Of a stretch of DNA of 64,000 nt, positions 39,961 to 50,935 are shown piece by piece. The number at the start of each line of letters is the position of its first letter. Position 1 is the first letter of the stretch. The DNA is from Vombatus ursinus. Taxonomy: Eukaryota; Chordata; Mammalia; Diprotodontia; Vombatidae. The notes under the pieces are model-generated. The model saw nothing but the letters and a program-made list of their open reading frames with translations, did not search any database and was not told the DNA's origin. The DNA lies in NCBI RefSeq assembly GCF_900497805.2, contig NW_020954630.1, forward strand, positions 9,700,222 to 9,764,221. Reading direction: 5' to 3'. The translations under genes were made by a program, and so were the position numbers.

Positions 39961-40905
39961 TCTTTCCTTTAGGCAGATTTCTCTCCTTGGAATACTCGCT
40001 TAACTAACAAGCACCCATATCACTTACTTGACACACATATACTGCCTTACAGGAGCAAGGTAGCCTGGCAAAGTGATTAGAGCCAATAGATCTGGAAGGA
40101 AAAAAATGACCATGACATGGTCAGTGGGTCAGGTTTCTTTGATTCATCCAATGTTGCTGGATAAGAACACAAGAAACAATTTATATAATTTTATAATTTA
40201 CAAACTGCTTTCCTCACAACTTTGTAAAGTAGTACTAATAACTCACATGATTATTTATTAACTTATATTATCATCATTATCATTATTGTTGTTGGTGTTA
40301 TTAGTATTATATGTAAGCAGTAACTAGTGTAGACTAGTTGGGCCTTTAGCCTAGGGTGGAAAATTTAGAGTTTACTAAGAGCACCATCTGTGGATGTTTC
40401 CTTCCTTACCTGCCCCATCTCCAAGGTCTCACCAGAGAGGTGCTATCTTCTTTGTTATCAGTTTAAATACTCTGTGATTCCCCAGGGCATACTTCCTTGC
40501 CTCCAGGTTGCTATCCAAGTGAAATTCTCCACCATTTACACTAGGGGCAGAATGACTAGATATTGTTTCTCAGGGCTTATAAAGTCCAAGTAAGGTGGAG
40601 AATGCTAGGACCTCTATTTTACAGATCAAAGACGGTCATGTTGAAAAGGCTTTAGATTTACTCTATACAGTTTCAAGGGGCTGACAGAATTGCCCACCAG
40701 ATTAAGTCCTGACTTCTCCATCTGATAAGTCAGCTGTCCACAATTTACAGTTGTTCTACTTTTCTAATCTTATCTCAAACTCCTTCCTTTCATGTATGCT
40801 ATGCGCTCACCACCATCCTCTAAATATTTACATGCTTTCTCACCTTCTGCATGCAATCCGTGGAACTATTGACATGTATCGTATATGGCACATTTTGCTA
40901 AAGTT
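39961..40905. other. Single-copy stretch
   Basis: About 945 bases with no recognised gene. A (TAT/CAT)-like tract lies at 40266-40310. Confidence 0.4.
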
Positions 40906-40910
40906 ATTTT

Positions 40911-41156
40911 GCTGTTGTCATTGTTCAGTTTTTTCAATTGTGTCCGATTCTTTGTGTACTCATTTTGGGGTTTCTTGGCAAAGATACTGGAGTAGTTTGC
41001 CATTCCTTTTCCAGCTCATTTTACAGATGAGGAAATTGAGGCAAACAGGGTTAAGTGACTTGCCCAGGGTCACACAGCTAGTAAGTGTCTGAGGCTGGAT
41101 TTAAACTCAGGAAGACTCCAGGCCTGGCTCTCTATCCACTGTGCCACCTGGCTGCC
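40911..41156 (-). mobile_element. MAR1-type SINE, reverse
   Basis: It starts with the RTE-like tail 'gttgtcattgttcagttttttcaattgtgtccgattctttgtg' and ends 'ctctatccactgtgccacctggctgccc'; complete. Confidence 0.9.
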
Positions 41157-41184
41157 CTACTGAAATGATATACTTCACCTTTAT

Positions 41185-41245
41185 ACACACACATATAGAC
41201 ACACACACACACGCACACACACATATATATATACATACGTGTATT
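41185..41245. repeat. (CA)n/(TA)n microsatellite
   Basis: CA units with TA blocks; AT-rich single-copy sequence follows to 41432. Confidence 0.85.
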
Positions 41246-41432
41246 TAATGTAAGGTAACATGTATGCTAGAATGGAATGTTATATATGTACTATCAATTC
41301 ACATCTTTGTTACACATTTTAATATGCAATATTACATATATACTATGGCTATATACATATACGTTATGTTTTTATGTGTAACCTGTATATTTGGTAATTT
41401 ATGCAACTCTGGTATGCATGCCACATGCCTTG

Positions 41433-41691
41433 TATTATTGCTGTTGTTCAGTTATGTCCAATTCTTCATGACTCTGTGGACCATACTGTCTATGGGGTTT
41501 TCTTGGGAAAGATACTGGAGTGGTTTGCCATTTCCTTCGCCAGCTCATTTTACAGATGAGGAAACTGAGACAAACAGGGTAAAGTCACTTATCCAGAGTC
41601 ACACAGCTAGTAAATGTCTGAGGCCAGATTTGAACTCAGGTCTTCTTGACTCTAGGCCCAGGGCTCTATATACTGAGCCATTTAGCTGCTT
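41433..41691 (-). mobile_element. MAR1-type SINE, reverse, second copy
   Basis: 'gttgttcagttatgtccaattcttcatgactctgtggacc' through 'cagctcattttacagatgaggaaactgagacaaacagggtaaag' to 'ctctatatactgagccatttagctgc'. The extended tail with 'gactctgtggacc...tatggggttttcttgg' is the longer RTE/BovB-like form. Confidence 0.88.
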
Positions 41692-41937
41692 GTATGACCT
41701 GACTTCCTTTTTTTGTTTTTGGTTTTTATATATGCAAGGTCTATGCTATGATTACATTATGTGCAAAATACTGTAATGGTTGTATATTCTGTGGCCAGTT
41801 GTATACAATTCTATTGTGACTCCCATGTGTTAGGTATCACATTTGTATGTTTTATTATTTACTCTGTTAGCTGTATGAACTATGTAATATGCTAAATTTT
41901 TATATGAGTTGTATGCTTACAGACTTCCTGATGTTTT
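41692..41937. other. AT-rich single-copy flank
   Basis: Nothing is recognised. Confidence 0.4.
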
Positions 41938-41950
41938 CCTTTTAATTTTT

Positions 41951-44666
41951 TTTCATTTTTTTCTTTTTTTTCTTTTCTTTTCTTTTTTTTGGGTTTTAGT
42001 TTTCAACATTTACTCCCACAAGATTTTGAGTTCCAAATTTTCACCCCATCTCACCCGTCCCCCCACCCCAAGATGGTATGCATTCTGAGTACCCCTTCCC
42101 CTAGTCTGCTTTCCCTGCTATCTCTCCCCCTCTTCCCCTTCTATTTTCCTGTAGGGCAGGATAGATTTCTGTACCCCATTTCCTGTATTTCTTATTTCCC
42201 AGTTGCATGTGAAAACATTTTTTTTGAACATGTGTTTTTAAAACTTTGGGTTCCAAATTTTCTCCCTTCCTCCCTCCCCACCCACCCTCATTTAAAAGGC
42301 AAGCAAATCAATATAGGCTATACATGTGCAGTTATGCAAAACACTTCCATGTTGTGGACATGTTGTGAAAAGCTAACTCTATTTCCCTTAATCCTATCCT
42401 GCCCCCCCATTTATTCTATTCTTTCTTTTGACCCTATCCCTCCTCAGAAGCATTTGCTTCTGATTACCCCCTTTCCCAATGTGCCCTCCCCTCTATCATC
42501 CCTCTACTCTCTTGTCCCCTTCCCCTCCTATTTTCCTGTAGGGTAAGACAGATTTCCATACCCAATTGAGTGCGTATGTTATACCCTCCTTAAGTCAAAT
42601 CCTATGAGAATAAGATTCACTCATTTCCTCTTACCTTCCCCTGTTTCCCCTCCACTGTAAGAGCCTTTTCTTTTCTGTTTTTTTTTGTGAGATAATTTAC
42701 CCCATTCTACCTTTCCCTTTCTCCTTCTCCTAGTATAATCCTCTTTCACCCCTTAATTTTATTCTTCAGATATGACCCCTTTATCTTCAACTCACCCTGT
42801 GCCCTCTATCTATCTATCTATCCATCTATCTATCTATGTATACATACCTATAATTTTTCCCCTCCAACTACCCTAATACTGACAAAGGTCTCATGAGTTA
42901 CAAATATCATCTTTCCATGCAGGAAAGTAAACAGTTAAACCTTAATAAGTCTCTTATGTTTTCTCTTTCCTCTTTACCTCTTCATGTTCCATTTGACTGC
43001 TGTATTGGAAAGTCAAATTTTCTATTCAGCTCTGGTCTTTTCATCAAGAATCCTTGAAAGTCCTCTATTTCACTGAATGACCATTTTTTCCCCTGAAGAA
43101 TTGTACTCATTTTTGCTGGGTAGGTGATTCTTGGTTGTAATCCTGTCTCCTTGGCCTTGAGGAATATTATATTCCATGCCCTGCGGTCCCTTAACATAGA
43201 AGCAGCTAAATCTTGTGTTATCCTGATTGTGTTTCCACAATACTTGAATTATTTCTTTCTGGCTGCTTGTAATATTTTCTCCTTGACCTGGGAACTCTGG
43301 AATTTGGCCACAATATTCCTAGGAGTTTTCCTTTGGGGATCTCTTTCAGGAGGAGATGGTGGATTCTTTCAATTTCTATTTTGCCCTCTGGTTCTAAAAT
43401 ATCAGGACAGTTTTTCTTGATAATTTCTTGAAAGATGATGTCTAGGCTCTTTTTTGGATCATGGTTTTCAGATAGTCCAATAATTTTAAAATTCTCTCTC
43501 CTGGATCTATTTTCCAGGTCAGTTGTTTTTCCAATGAGATATTTCACATTGTTTTCTAATTTTTCATTCTTTTGGATTTGTTTTACAGTGTCTTGATTTC
43601 TCATAAAGTCACTAGCTTCCAATTGCTCTATTCTAATTTTGAGGAAGTATTTTCTTCAGTAGTCTTTTGGACTTCCTTTTCCATTTGTCCAGTTTTGCCC
43701 TCCTCTACTTCTCTTACTTGCTTCTCAAAATACCAATTGAGCTCTTCCAAGGCCTGGGACTGATCCATAATTTTCTTGGAGGTTTTGGATGTAGGAGCTT
43801 TGACTTTGTTTTCTTCTTCTGGTTGTATGTTTTGATCTTCTTTGTCACCAAAGTAAGATAATATAGTCTGACTCTTTTTGCGCTACTTGCTCATGATCCT
43901 GGTCAATTATTTGAGTTTTAAACTCTTTGTTAAGGTTACAGTCTGTTTCCAATGTGGAGAATGTACTGTCCCAAGCTTTGGGGGTTTGTACAGCTGTTTT
44001 CAGAGATACTTCTAGGGACCTGAAAAGTGTCAGTTCTTCCAAGGTGCTATGATAAAGCGCAAGGTGTTCCCTCTGCACAGCCACAAGAAGTTCCACCACG
44101 TGAGCACTCCTCCTCGCCCCAGGACCGCCCCTCAGAACTGTGACCCAGATCCAAGCATGGGCAAAGCAAGAGATTCCTGCCTCAGCACTGGCAAAGAGAT
44201 CCTTGCAATACCCCTCTGGTCAGCCACTTGATTCCCCCTCAGTCTGTTGGCCAGAAGCTCAGAAGGCAGTCGCTGCCCTCAGGGTGGCTGAGATCTAGCT
44301 TCTTTTCTCACTGCAGTTACAGACTTTTCCCACTGACCTTCTAAGTTGTCTTTGGCATTTGTGGGTTGAGAAGTCTGGAAACTGCCATAGCTGCCCTCGA
44401 TTCAGTCCTCTGAGGCCTGCTCCAGGGTCGCTGTGGCCTGCGCACCCACGCCGAACTGCGCTCCTCTCCAGCCTGGCGCGATATACCTTTCTGATCAGCC
44501 ATCCAGGCTGTCTTGGGCTGGAAATTTGTTTTACTCTGTTTTTTTTTGTGGGTTCTGCTGCTTTAGAATTTGTTTAGAGACATTTTTTGTAGGTATTTGG
44601 AGGGGTTTGGGGGAGAGCTCTAGCAAGTCACTGCTTTCCCTCTGCCATTTTGGCTCTGCCCCCTTC
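41951..44666 (-). mobile_element. HAL1 (half-L1), second copy, reverse, nearly complete
   Basis: Flanked by the 13-bp TSD ccttttaattttt at 41938-41950 and 44667-44679. The 5' end near 44660 reads, on the minus strand, 'gggggcagagccaaaatggcagaggg'. The order is identical to the copy at 29834-32793: 5' UTR, ORF1, inter-ORF-like region, L1 3' end A (about 42181-42380), second inter-ORF-like piece (about 42090-42180), L1 3' end B (about 41985-42089), poly(A) as T-rich 41951-41984. There is no ORF2. The 5' UTR holds CpG-rich DNA (44400-44480), as expected of a LINE promoter. Confidence 0.92.
42982..43900 (-). pseudogene. Half-L1 ORF1, second copy, broken
   Basis: Read on the minus strand, ORF1 would start near 43896 (MSK), but codon 4 is TAG where the other copy has CAG. 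Unlike the first copy it keeps the base that joins the N-terminus to MDQSQALEEL. About 180 bases of coiled coil are missing in frame near 43706. There is a stop shortly after KTTEEN and a frame change before EASDFMRNQD (43622). The RRM part (KIIGLSENHD...PDILEPEGKIEIERIH) is followed by the same one-base loss as in copy 1 near 43355. The C-terminal domain (RRAWNIIF, PRITYPAKM) ends at 42982. Confidence 0.85.
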
Positions 44667-44679
44667 CCTTTTAATTTTT

Positions 44680-45410
44680 AAGAACAGCAAATTCTTCAGT
44701 GATACGCGAGGGAGGAAGCTGGAGGATAGGCTGGTCAGAAGCCATCTATAGGTATGCAAGGCATTCTTGTTTCTGGCCATACACACATAATAAAGGAAGG
44801 AATGTAGTTTGGTCTGCAGAAAATAATGATCTTGCTCCTGTGCTTAGCTTTTCCTATGATTTTCCCCCTCCTATTTATTTCCCTAGAAGAGCAAAACAGC
44901 TGGAGTTAAGAAGCCATGGGGACCAGAAGAACATCTGAATAGATAATGACTAGAGTTTGGCCATTGAAAATTAAACAGGCCCCCACAAGGAATTTCTAAC
45001 CTAGGTTAGAATGATGCTTCTGAAAGGGCCCTACGCACTGGGAACCAGGAAATATGGAAGATGTGAAGTCTGAAGGTACTAGTTAGCTAGAGCACTTCTG
45101 GCTCTGTGTTCCTAAAGACTTAGTACCTAAGGAAAGGCATTTCCTTTTGGAAAGGAAACACATCCCATACAAAGCCCAAAGAAAATGAAGACCTGTTAAA
45201 TGAGTGGGGGAAATGGGAAGATTTTTTTTTCTCTATAGGTCAGTGATTGGCATATTAGGACTTCTTTCTTTCCCCCACCCTAAAAGAACTATACCAAGAA
45301 ATACTATGGTTCTTAAAATTAAAGATTAAGGGCATCATCTACTCCTTCTAGGAGGAAGAGATAGTACCTCATCTTACTCCAGAAGGTAGAACTTGAGAAC
45401 AGCACTACAT
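44680..45410. other. Single-copy stretch
   Basis: No gene or repeat is recognised. Confidence 0.4.
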
Positions 45411-45446
45411 CAGTGTTGTCAAACTCAAACAGAATGGGAGCCACTA

Positions 45447-47143
45447 CCAAAAAATTATTTTATAGAGCTAGAAAAAGTAATAACAAAATTCATCTGGAAG
45501 AACAAAAGGTCCAGAATATCAAGGGAATTAATGAAAAGAAATTCTAAGGAAGATGGCCCAGCTATACCAGATCTTAAATTGTATTATAAAGCAGCAATCA
45601 TCAAAACTACGTGGTACTGGCTAAGAAATAGAGTGGTGGATCAGTGGAATAGGTTAGGTACACGAGACACAGCAGTCAATGACTATAGTAATCTACTGTT
45701 TGATAAACCCAAAGACTCCAGTTTCTGGGATAAGAACTCACTATTTGACAAAAAACTGCTGAGAAAACTGAAAAAATAGTATGATAGAAACTAGGCAGAG
45801 ACCAACATCTTATACCGTATACCAAAATCAAGTCAAAATGGGTACACAATTTAGATATAAAGGCTGATACTATAAGCAAACTGGCAGAGCAAGGAATAGC
45901 TTACCTTTAAGATTTATGGAAAATGGAAGAATTTATGACCAAACAAGAGATAGAGAACATTATGAAATGCAAAATGGATAATTTTGATTGCATTAAATTG
46001 AAAAGTTTTTGCACAAACAAAGCCAATGCAACCAAGATTAGGAGGGAAGCAGAAAACTGGGAAAGAATTTTTACAACCAGTATCTCTGAGGCCTCATTTC
46101 TAAAATAGAGAACTGAGTCAAATTTATAAGAATATAAGTCATTCTCCAATTGATAAATGGTCAAAGGATATGAAGAGGCAGTTTTCAGATGAAGAAATTA
46201 AAGCTATCTATAGTCACATGAAAAAATGTTCTAAATCACTATTGATTAGAGAAATGCAAATCAAAACAACTCTGAGGTACCACATCACACCTATCAGATT
46301 GGCTAACATGACAGAAGAGGAAAATGATAAATGCTGGAGAAGATGTGGGAAAATTTGAATACTAATGCACTGCTGGTGGAGTTGTGAACTGATCTAACCA
46401 TTTTGGAGAACAGTTTGGAACTATGCCCAAAGGCCTATAAAAATGTGCACACCCTTTGGCTCAGCAATACCACTTCTAGGTCTGTATCTCAAAGAGATCA
46501 TACAAATGGGAAAAGGGCCCACACGTAAAAAATATTTATAGCAGCTCTTTTTGTAGTGGCAAAGAATTGGAAATTGAGAGGATGCCCATCAATTGGGGAA
46601 TGGCTGAATAAGTTGTGGTATATGAATGTAATGGAATACTATTGTGTTATAAGAAATGACGAACAGGCTGACTTCAGAAAAACCTGGAAAGACTCACATG
46701 AACCAATGCTGAAGTGAGCAGAACCAGGAGAACATTGTGCATGGTAACAGCCACAATGTGTAATGACTAACTTTGACAGATTCATCTCTTCTGAGAAATG
46801 CAAGACAACTCCAAAAGACTCATAATGGAAAATGCTGTCCACATCCAGAAAAAGAACTGTGCAGTCTGAATGCAGATCAAAGCATATTATTTGCTCTTTT
46901 TTTCCTTTTTCTTTTTCTGTTTGTTTCTTCTCTCTTGTGGTTTCTCCCATTGGTTTTAATTCTTCTTTACAGCATGACTAATGTGAAAATAAGTTCAATA
47001 TGAATGTATATGTAGAGCCTCTATCACATTGCATACCATCTTGGGGTGGGGGGGAGGGAGAGATGGGGAGAAAAATTGGAACTCAAAATCTTATGGAAGT
47101 GAATGCTGAAAACTGAAAATAAATAAATAATTTTTTAAAAAAA
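45447..47143 (+). mobile_element. 5'-truncated L1, ORF2 C-terminus and 3' UTR
   Basis: Flanks agaatgggagccacta (45431-45446) and agagtgggagccatta (47144-47159) agree at 14 of 16. The element starts inside ORF2, carries its C-terminal quarter, then a 3' UTR with the G-rich run at 47042-47070, and ends in 'aaaactgaaaataaataaat' plus A's. This is a typical 5' truncation. Confidence 0.9.
45450..46720 (+). pseudogene. L1 ORF2 C-terminal region, broken
   Basis: It has FIELEKVITKFIWKNKRSR, IPDLKLYYKA, TWYWLRNRVVDQWNRL, then after several stops and at least two frame changes KLKSFCTNKANATKIRREAENWERIF and HMKKCSKSLLIREMQIKTT, RYHITPIRLA, CWRRCG. These match the segment after the RT domain through the Cys-rich terminus of L1 ORF2p. 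Endonuclease and the RT catalytic core are absent. Confidence 0.88.
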
Positions 47144-47301
47144 AGAGTGGGAGCCATTAAATTATTCATGAGGATCTCTGCAGGTCACATATGGACTTAG
47201 CAAACTCCATATTAACATGACCCATGTTCTTCTGTATTTTTATTTATTTTGTTAAATATTTTAGTCAATATGATCCCAATTTAATCTGGTTAGGGTAGGG
47301 C

Positions 47302-48164
47302 CAATTGTATGATTTCTGTTCTATACTTTGTGCCCAGTGGTAGTGGCCATCTGTCCAATGGAGTGAGACTTAGTAAGTACTCCTTGACTTGACCTCAGGA
47401 GCAATCACACAAAATCAGCAGCAATAAAGCCCAGCAGAGTACACGTCTTGTAGAAATTACCCGCCATGTGAGAGCAGTAGGGAGCAAGCCTCCTGGTGAA
47501 AGCAGTTTGGTGCCATTCCCCGAAGACACCGGTAGCCCTGCAGTATCAGAGACATGCACAACCCTTGTACATGAGAAATGGGTTCCCCATATATGTATGT
47601 CTCTGTGTGTGTGTTCCTTACGTTTCACATTGATGGTGTATTCGTGAGAGAGTATGCTCCAAGTCTATAAGGAAAATCTCCCCTCCCCCTAATTTTCTTA
47701 TTATGCTCCTGTATTAAGTGCCCTCACTCTGAATTAAACCTATCCTTTGGCTGACTGGTAAATGTAAACCTGTTAGAAGAGGCTTCTGAAATATAGTTTG
47801 GAGTGGCTGTGGTTCCACAGCGTACCATGAACCCAGCCTCATCAGGGGAGCCTACTGCATGTTACTTGCTATTTTTTAACAGCATACTGTAAATGATTGC
47901 TTTTAGGAATATTATATCCCTTGTCCATCCTCTTGGAAATTTCCCAAACCTTTCCTACTTGTCTTCATTATATAATTCAATTCTTAGATTATTTTTGTTG
48001 TTGTTTTTGTTTTCAAATCACCATCTAAATTTTCTCCATCTTGGTCTAGACATTTGTCTTTTCACTTGATCTCAGAATTATTCTAAGGGGTATATTTTGT
48101 TTAATAATTTATTTAAAGTATTCAGGCAAAACAAACACAATCTATAGTGAGAAAACATGATATA
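47302..48164. other. Single-copy stretch
   Basis: No gene is recognised. 47400-47560 is somewhat GC-richer with several CpGs, and repeat-free. Confidence 0.4.
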
Positions 48165-48254
48165 ATAAAATGTTAGACTTTGTCAGATTAGAACCCCAGC
48201 TTGTATATTTGCTAGTTACGTGACTGAATACACTATAAGGAATAAAGATTATTA

Positions 48255-48671
48255 TAATGAAAGCTCACATTTATATAGCACTTTAAAGTTCACGAAATAT
48301 CTTATACTCACATGATGCTTATAACAGCACTCTAAGATATAATTATTTATATTTTATGATTGAGGGAATGGAGGCACAGAATGGTAACATAATTTTCTCC
48401 TGGTCGTGCAGGTATTCAATGTCAGAAAGGAGGTTTATTTTTTAAAAATTTAATATTTTATTTTTTCCCAATTACGTGTAAAAGCAATTTTAACATTCTT
48501 TTTTTCAAATTTTAAGTTCCGAATTCTCTCCCTTTCTCCACGGTGCCGCCTCATTGAGAAGACAAGCAATTTGACATTGGTTATAAATGTGTAGTCATGC
48601 AAAGAAAATAGGTTTAGATTTAAGTCTTCTTGATTCCAAGTTTAACACTGTATCTTCTATACCACTCAAAC
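48255..48671 (-). mobile_element. THER/MIR-type SINE, reverse, split by an L1 tail
   Basis: 'agctcacatttatatagcactttaaagttcacgaaatatc' to 'ctggtcgtgcaggtattcaatgtcag', then 48617-48671 'agatttaagtcttcttgattccaagtttaacactg'. Confidence 0.7.
48438..48602 (-). mobile_element. L1 3' end, heavily 5'-truncated, reverse
   Basis: The reverse L1 tail 'cccaattacgtgtaaaagcaattttaacattc' to 'gacaagcaatttgacattggttataaatgtgtagtcatgc'. The duplication agaaaggaggttta / agaaaataggttta (48424-48437, 48603-48616) matches at 12 of 14. Confidence 0.82.
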
Positions 48672-48800
48672 TGTCTGAGCCTCAGTTTCGTTATCTATAA
48701 AATGGGCACAATAATTTCTGCACTACCTACTTTATAAGGTTGCTGAGAGGAAAGCCCTTTGTAACCCTGAAGGTGGTATATAAAAGCGAACTAGTACTCT

Positions 48801-49749
48801 TACAGTCAGGACACTGACGAATTAATTTCTTTCCACCAGGAGAAAAGTCTAATAGGCTTTTAAGGACTCATGAAACTAGGCAGGTTAATTCATAACAAAA
48901 TGGAAGAATGTATTAAGAAATTCTGGAAACATTGCAACCTACTCTTCAATGTCTTTGATAAAACTTCATTATTTCAGTAGTCACTCTTTCCCTGGGTTTA
49001 GTCTCTGTTTCCTTCTCAAGACTCTGACACCTGCATCTTCTCTCCCCTCCTCCCCTCGTTTTCTAACTCTTCCTTGCCTCCAGTAGCGCCTGCATGAGTC
49101 ACCATTTATGTGGCTGAATCGCTTAGCCATGCAATCTGTAAGAAGAGGCACCATTCTGAGAGCAGTGACTGAAATTTGGGTGAGTCAACACTGGATGGCG
49201 CCATTGTCTATTAGGTAGTAAAGCTCAGCGCTGCAGGTCTCCCAAAAATGCAGAACCTTAATTTTCCCACAGCTTGTAGGTGGATATTATGCCTGTCTGT
49301 ATAAGAACAGAACTGTACTATACAAAGGGCCGCCCTTCTCTTGCCCACCTGCTCTGAAACATTTTCATTCTGCCTTTTTCTGCAGAACACATAATGGCTC
49401 TGGTGATTAGACATTTTTAAAATGCTAAAATAGATGGATGGGTTGCTTAATCCTTTGTTTTGATAATTAGCAGCAGCAGTAAATCTACCTTTTTAATCCC
49501 TCTACCCTAAGCCTGGCTATTCATTAGTGTGAGGCTTTAATAGAAAGGAGAGACTGGCTAAAGGGCGATTGGCCCACAGTGAGATGTTACACTTTCCGGG
49601 ATAAAGGAGATAAAGGAAAACCAGGTTGAGAACTGAGGTAAATACTCCTGGGAGGAGGGGATGACAAAGGGACTTTGGTACACTCCAGAGGGGAATGCTT
49701 GGTATTAGAGCTTTCCCAAAGGCTAGCTCTGCATGAGGGAGAAAAAAAT
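48801..49749. other. Repeat-free stretch, candidate conserved non-coding element
   Basis: About 950 bases lack any recognised repeat, in a window where repeats are dense. 49080-49600 has a mixed, non-simple composition with binding-site-like words (tgagtcacc at 49096, gataattagcagcagcag near 49462). No coding frame is credible. Conservation is inferred, not shown. Confidence 0.4.
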
Positions 49750-49850
49750 GTGAGCTCCTTAAGGAGAGTAATTGGTTTTTTGTTTCTGTTTTCGTCTATG
49801 TGCTTTGCACATAGTAGGTGCTTAATAAATACTCATTGAATTGTGTCAAA
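49750..49850 (+). mobile_element. L2 3' end
   Basis: 'gtgagctccttaaggagagtaattgg...gctttgcacatagtaggtgcttaataaatactcattgaattg' is a well-kept L2 terminus. Confidence 0.8.
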
Positions 49851-50217
49851 TGGAACGGACTTCCCAATTTTCCTGAGACTAGTTCTCCATTGTTTTGTGT
49901 TGAGTCCCTTGATGACCCAGGTTTACCTGGTGAGTGTGCTGACTCACTTGGCAGATGTAAGGGGAAGAAGGCCTGAGAGACCAGCATTTTTTGATACCTA
50001 CCGTTTGGTATAATAAGGTGTTCGCTTCTACACCAATGGTATGAGATTAAAAGACCAAGCACTCTGGGACCAGGTTGAATGCAGTTTTGAGATTTTCTCA
50101 AAAGGTAGTTCTACTCCAAGTCAAGAAAGCAAGAAGGTTAACAGTAGTCTAAACTACATATCTTGGCACTGAAGGATTTTCTGCCTGGTGTTGTTCTCAA
50201 ATTATATACATATCTGT
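49851..50217. other. Single-copy stretch
   Basis: Nothing is recognised. Confidence 0.4.
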
Positions 50218-50337
50218 TGTGGCTCCCCCAATGAGACTATGAATTCCTCAAGGAAAGAGACCCTATCTTCCTTTCCTGTATTCTTCTAGAGCACCTTGCA
50301 CAGAACAGGGAAGCTATTAGGTACAATAAATATTCAG
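50218..50337 (+). mobile_element. L2 3' end
   Basis: 'tgagactatgaattcctcaaggaaagagaccctatc...agcaccttgcacagaacagg...gtacaataaatattca'. Confidence 0.7.
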
Positions 50338-50525
50338 CCCAATTCAATAAACATTTATTAATAGCTGTGATGTGGAAAGGTGCTATGCTAAGCAATGAGG
50401 AAACAACAGAGATGAGAGATTTGGTCCCTGTCTCAAAGGAAGCATACTCTAGTTGTGGAGACAGGACATACCGTCCGTGAACAGTAATTAGAAATATGAG
50501 TCAGCCTAAGCTAAATGCCAAGTGA
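50338..50525 (-). mobile_element. L2 3' end, reverse
   Basis: 'cccaattcaataaacatttattaatagctgtgatgtgg...gtgctatgctaagcaatgagg', head to head with the forward copy before it. Confidence 0.72.
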
Positions 50526-50526
50526 G

Positions 50527-50770
50527 TCAGTCAGTAAATGACAAGCGTTTAAGTAATTAGGAAGTGCCAGACACTGTGCTAAGAATTGATGATACAAAGA
50601 AAGGCAAAAATAAACATCCACCACAATAAAAACAGTCCCTGTTTTCAAGGAGCATACATTCTAATGGGTTGTACAGAAGACAAGAGTTAAGGGACACATG
50701 GTAATGATGGCCCGGGAAGCTCTGGAAGTGATGAGACTCAGCCTAGGCCTCAAAGAAAGGCCTATTCAAT
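50527..50770 (-). mobile_element. L2 3' end, reverse, second
   Basis: 'gtcagtcagtaaatgacaagcgtttaagtaattaggaagtgccagacactgtgctaag' restarts the L2 terminus, so it is a separate insertion. It continues to 'ggaagctctggaagtgatgagactc'. Confidence 0.7.
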
Positions 50771-50821
50771 GTGGGATCAGCAGATTTAGTACCTGGAAGA
50801 GGGTCTTAATGAAAAAAAAAA

Positions 50822-50935
50822 GAGCAGAAGAGGTTAAGGGTGTTGCCTGAGGAAGTAGGTAGCAGAACCAGGATTCAAAAAACTCGGTCCCCCTTGACTT
50901 CAAACCAAGTGCTCTTTACACTATGACCCTCTTTT
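50822..50935 (-). mobile_element. MIR/THER-type SINE, reverse
   Basis: 'gagcagaagaggttaagggtgttgcctgaggaagtaggtagcagaaccaggattc' to 'gtgctctttacactatgaccc'. Confidence 0.65.

Larger units (their letters stand above)
45411..47301 (-). mobile_element. hAT-like MITE split by an L1
   Basis: The left end cagtgttgtcaaactcaaac (45411-45430) and the right part 47160-47301 ('catgaggatctctgcaggtcacatatggacttag', 'tttatttattttgttaaatattttag') match the reverse of the MITE at 454-678. The other terminus is lost after about 47301. Confidence 0.65.
48165..48800 (+). mobile_element. MIR split by a nested pair of insertions
   Basis: MIR pieces 48165-48235 ('gttagactttgtcagattagaaccccagcttgtatatttgctagttacgtgactg') and 48672-48800 ('ctgtctgagcctcagtttcgttatctataaaatgggcac') belong together; a reverse SINE with an L1 tail inside it lies between. 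Confidence 0.7.

Noticed and set aside
41264-41776. 170-codon open frame, the longest complete one outside the half-L1
   Set aside because: It runs through AT-rich DNA and then across a reverse MAR1 SINE; the translation is the antisense of that SINE.
41989-42546. 185-codon open frame on the plus strand
   Set aside because: It is the antisense of the half-L1 3' region; the Pro/Ser/Leu richness comes from its purine-rich sense strand.
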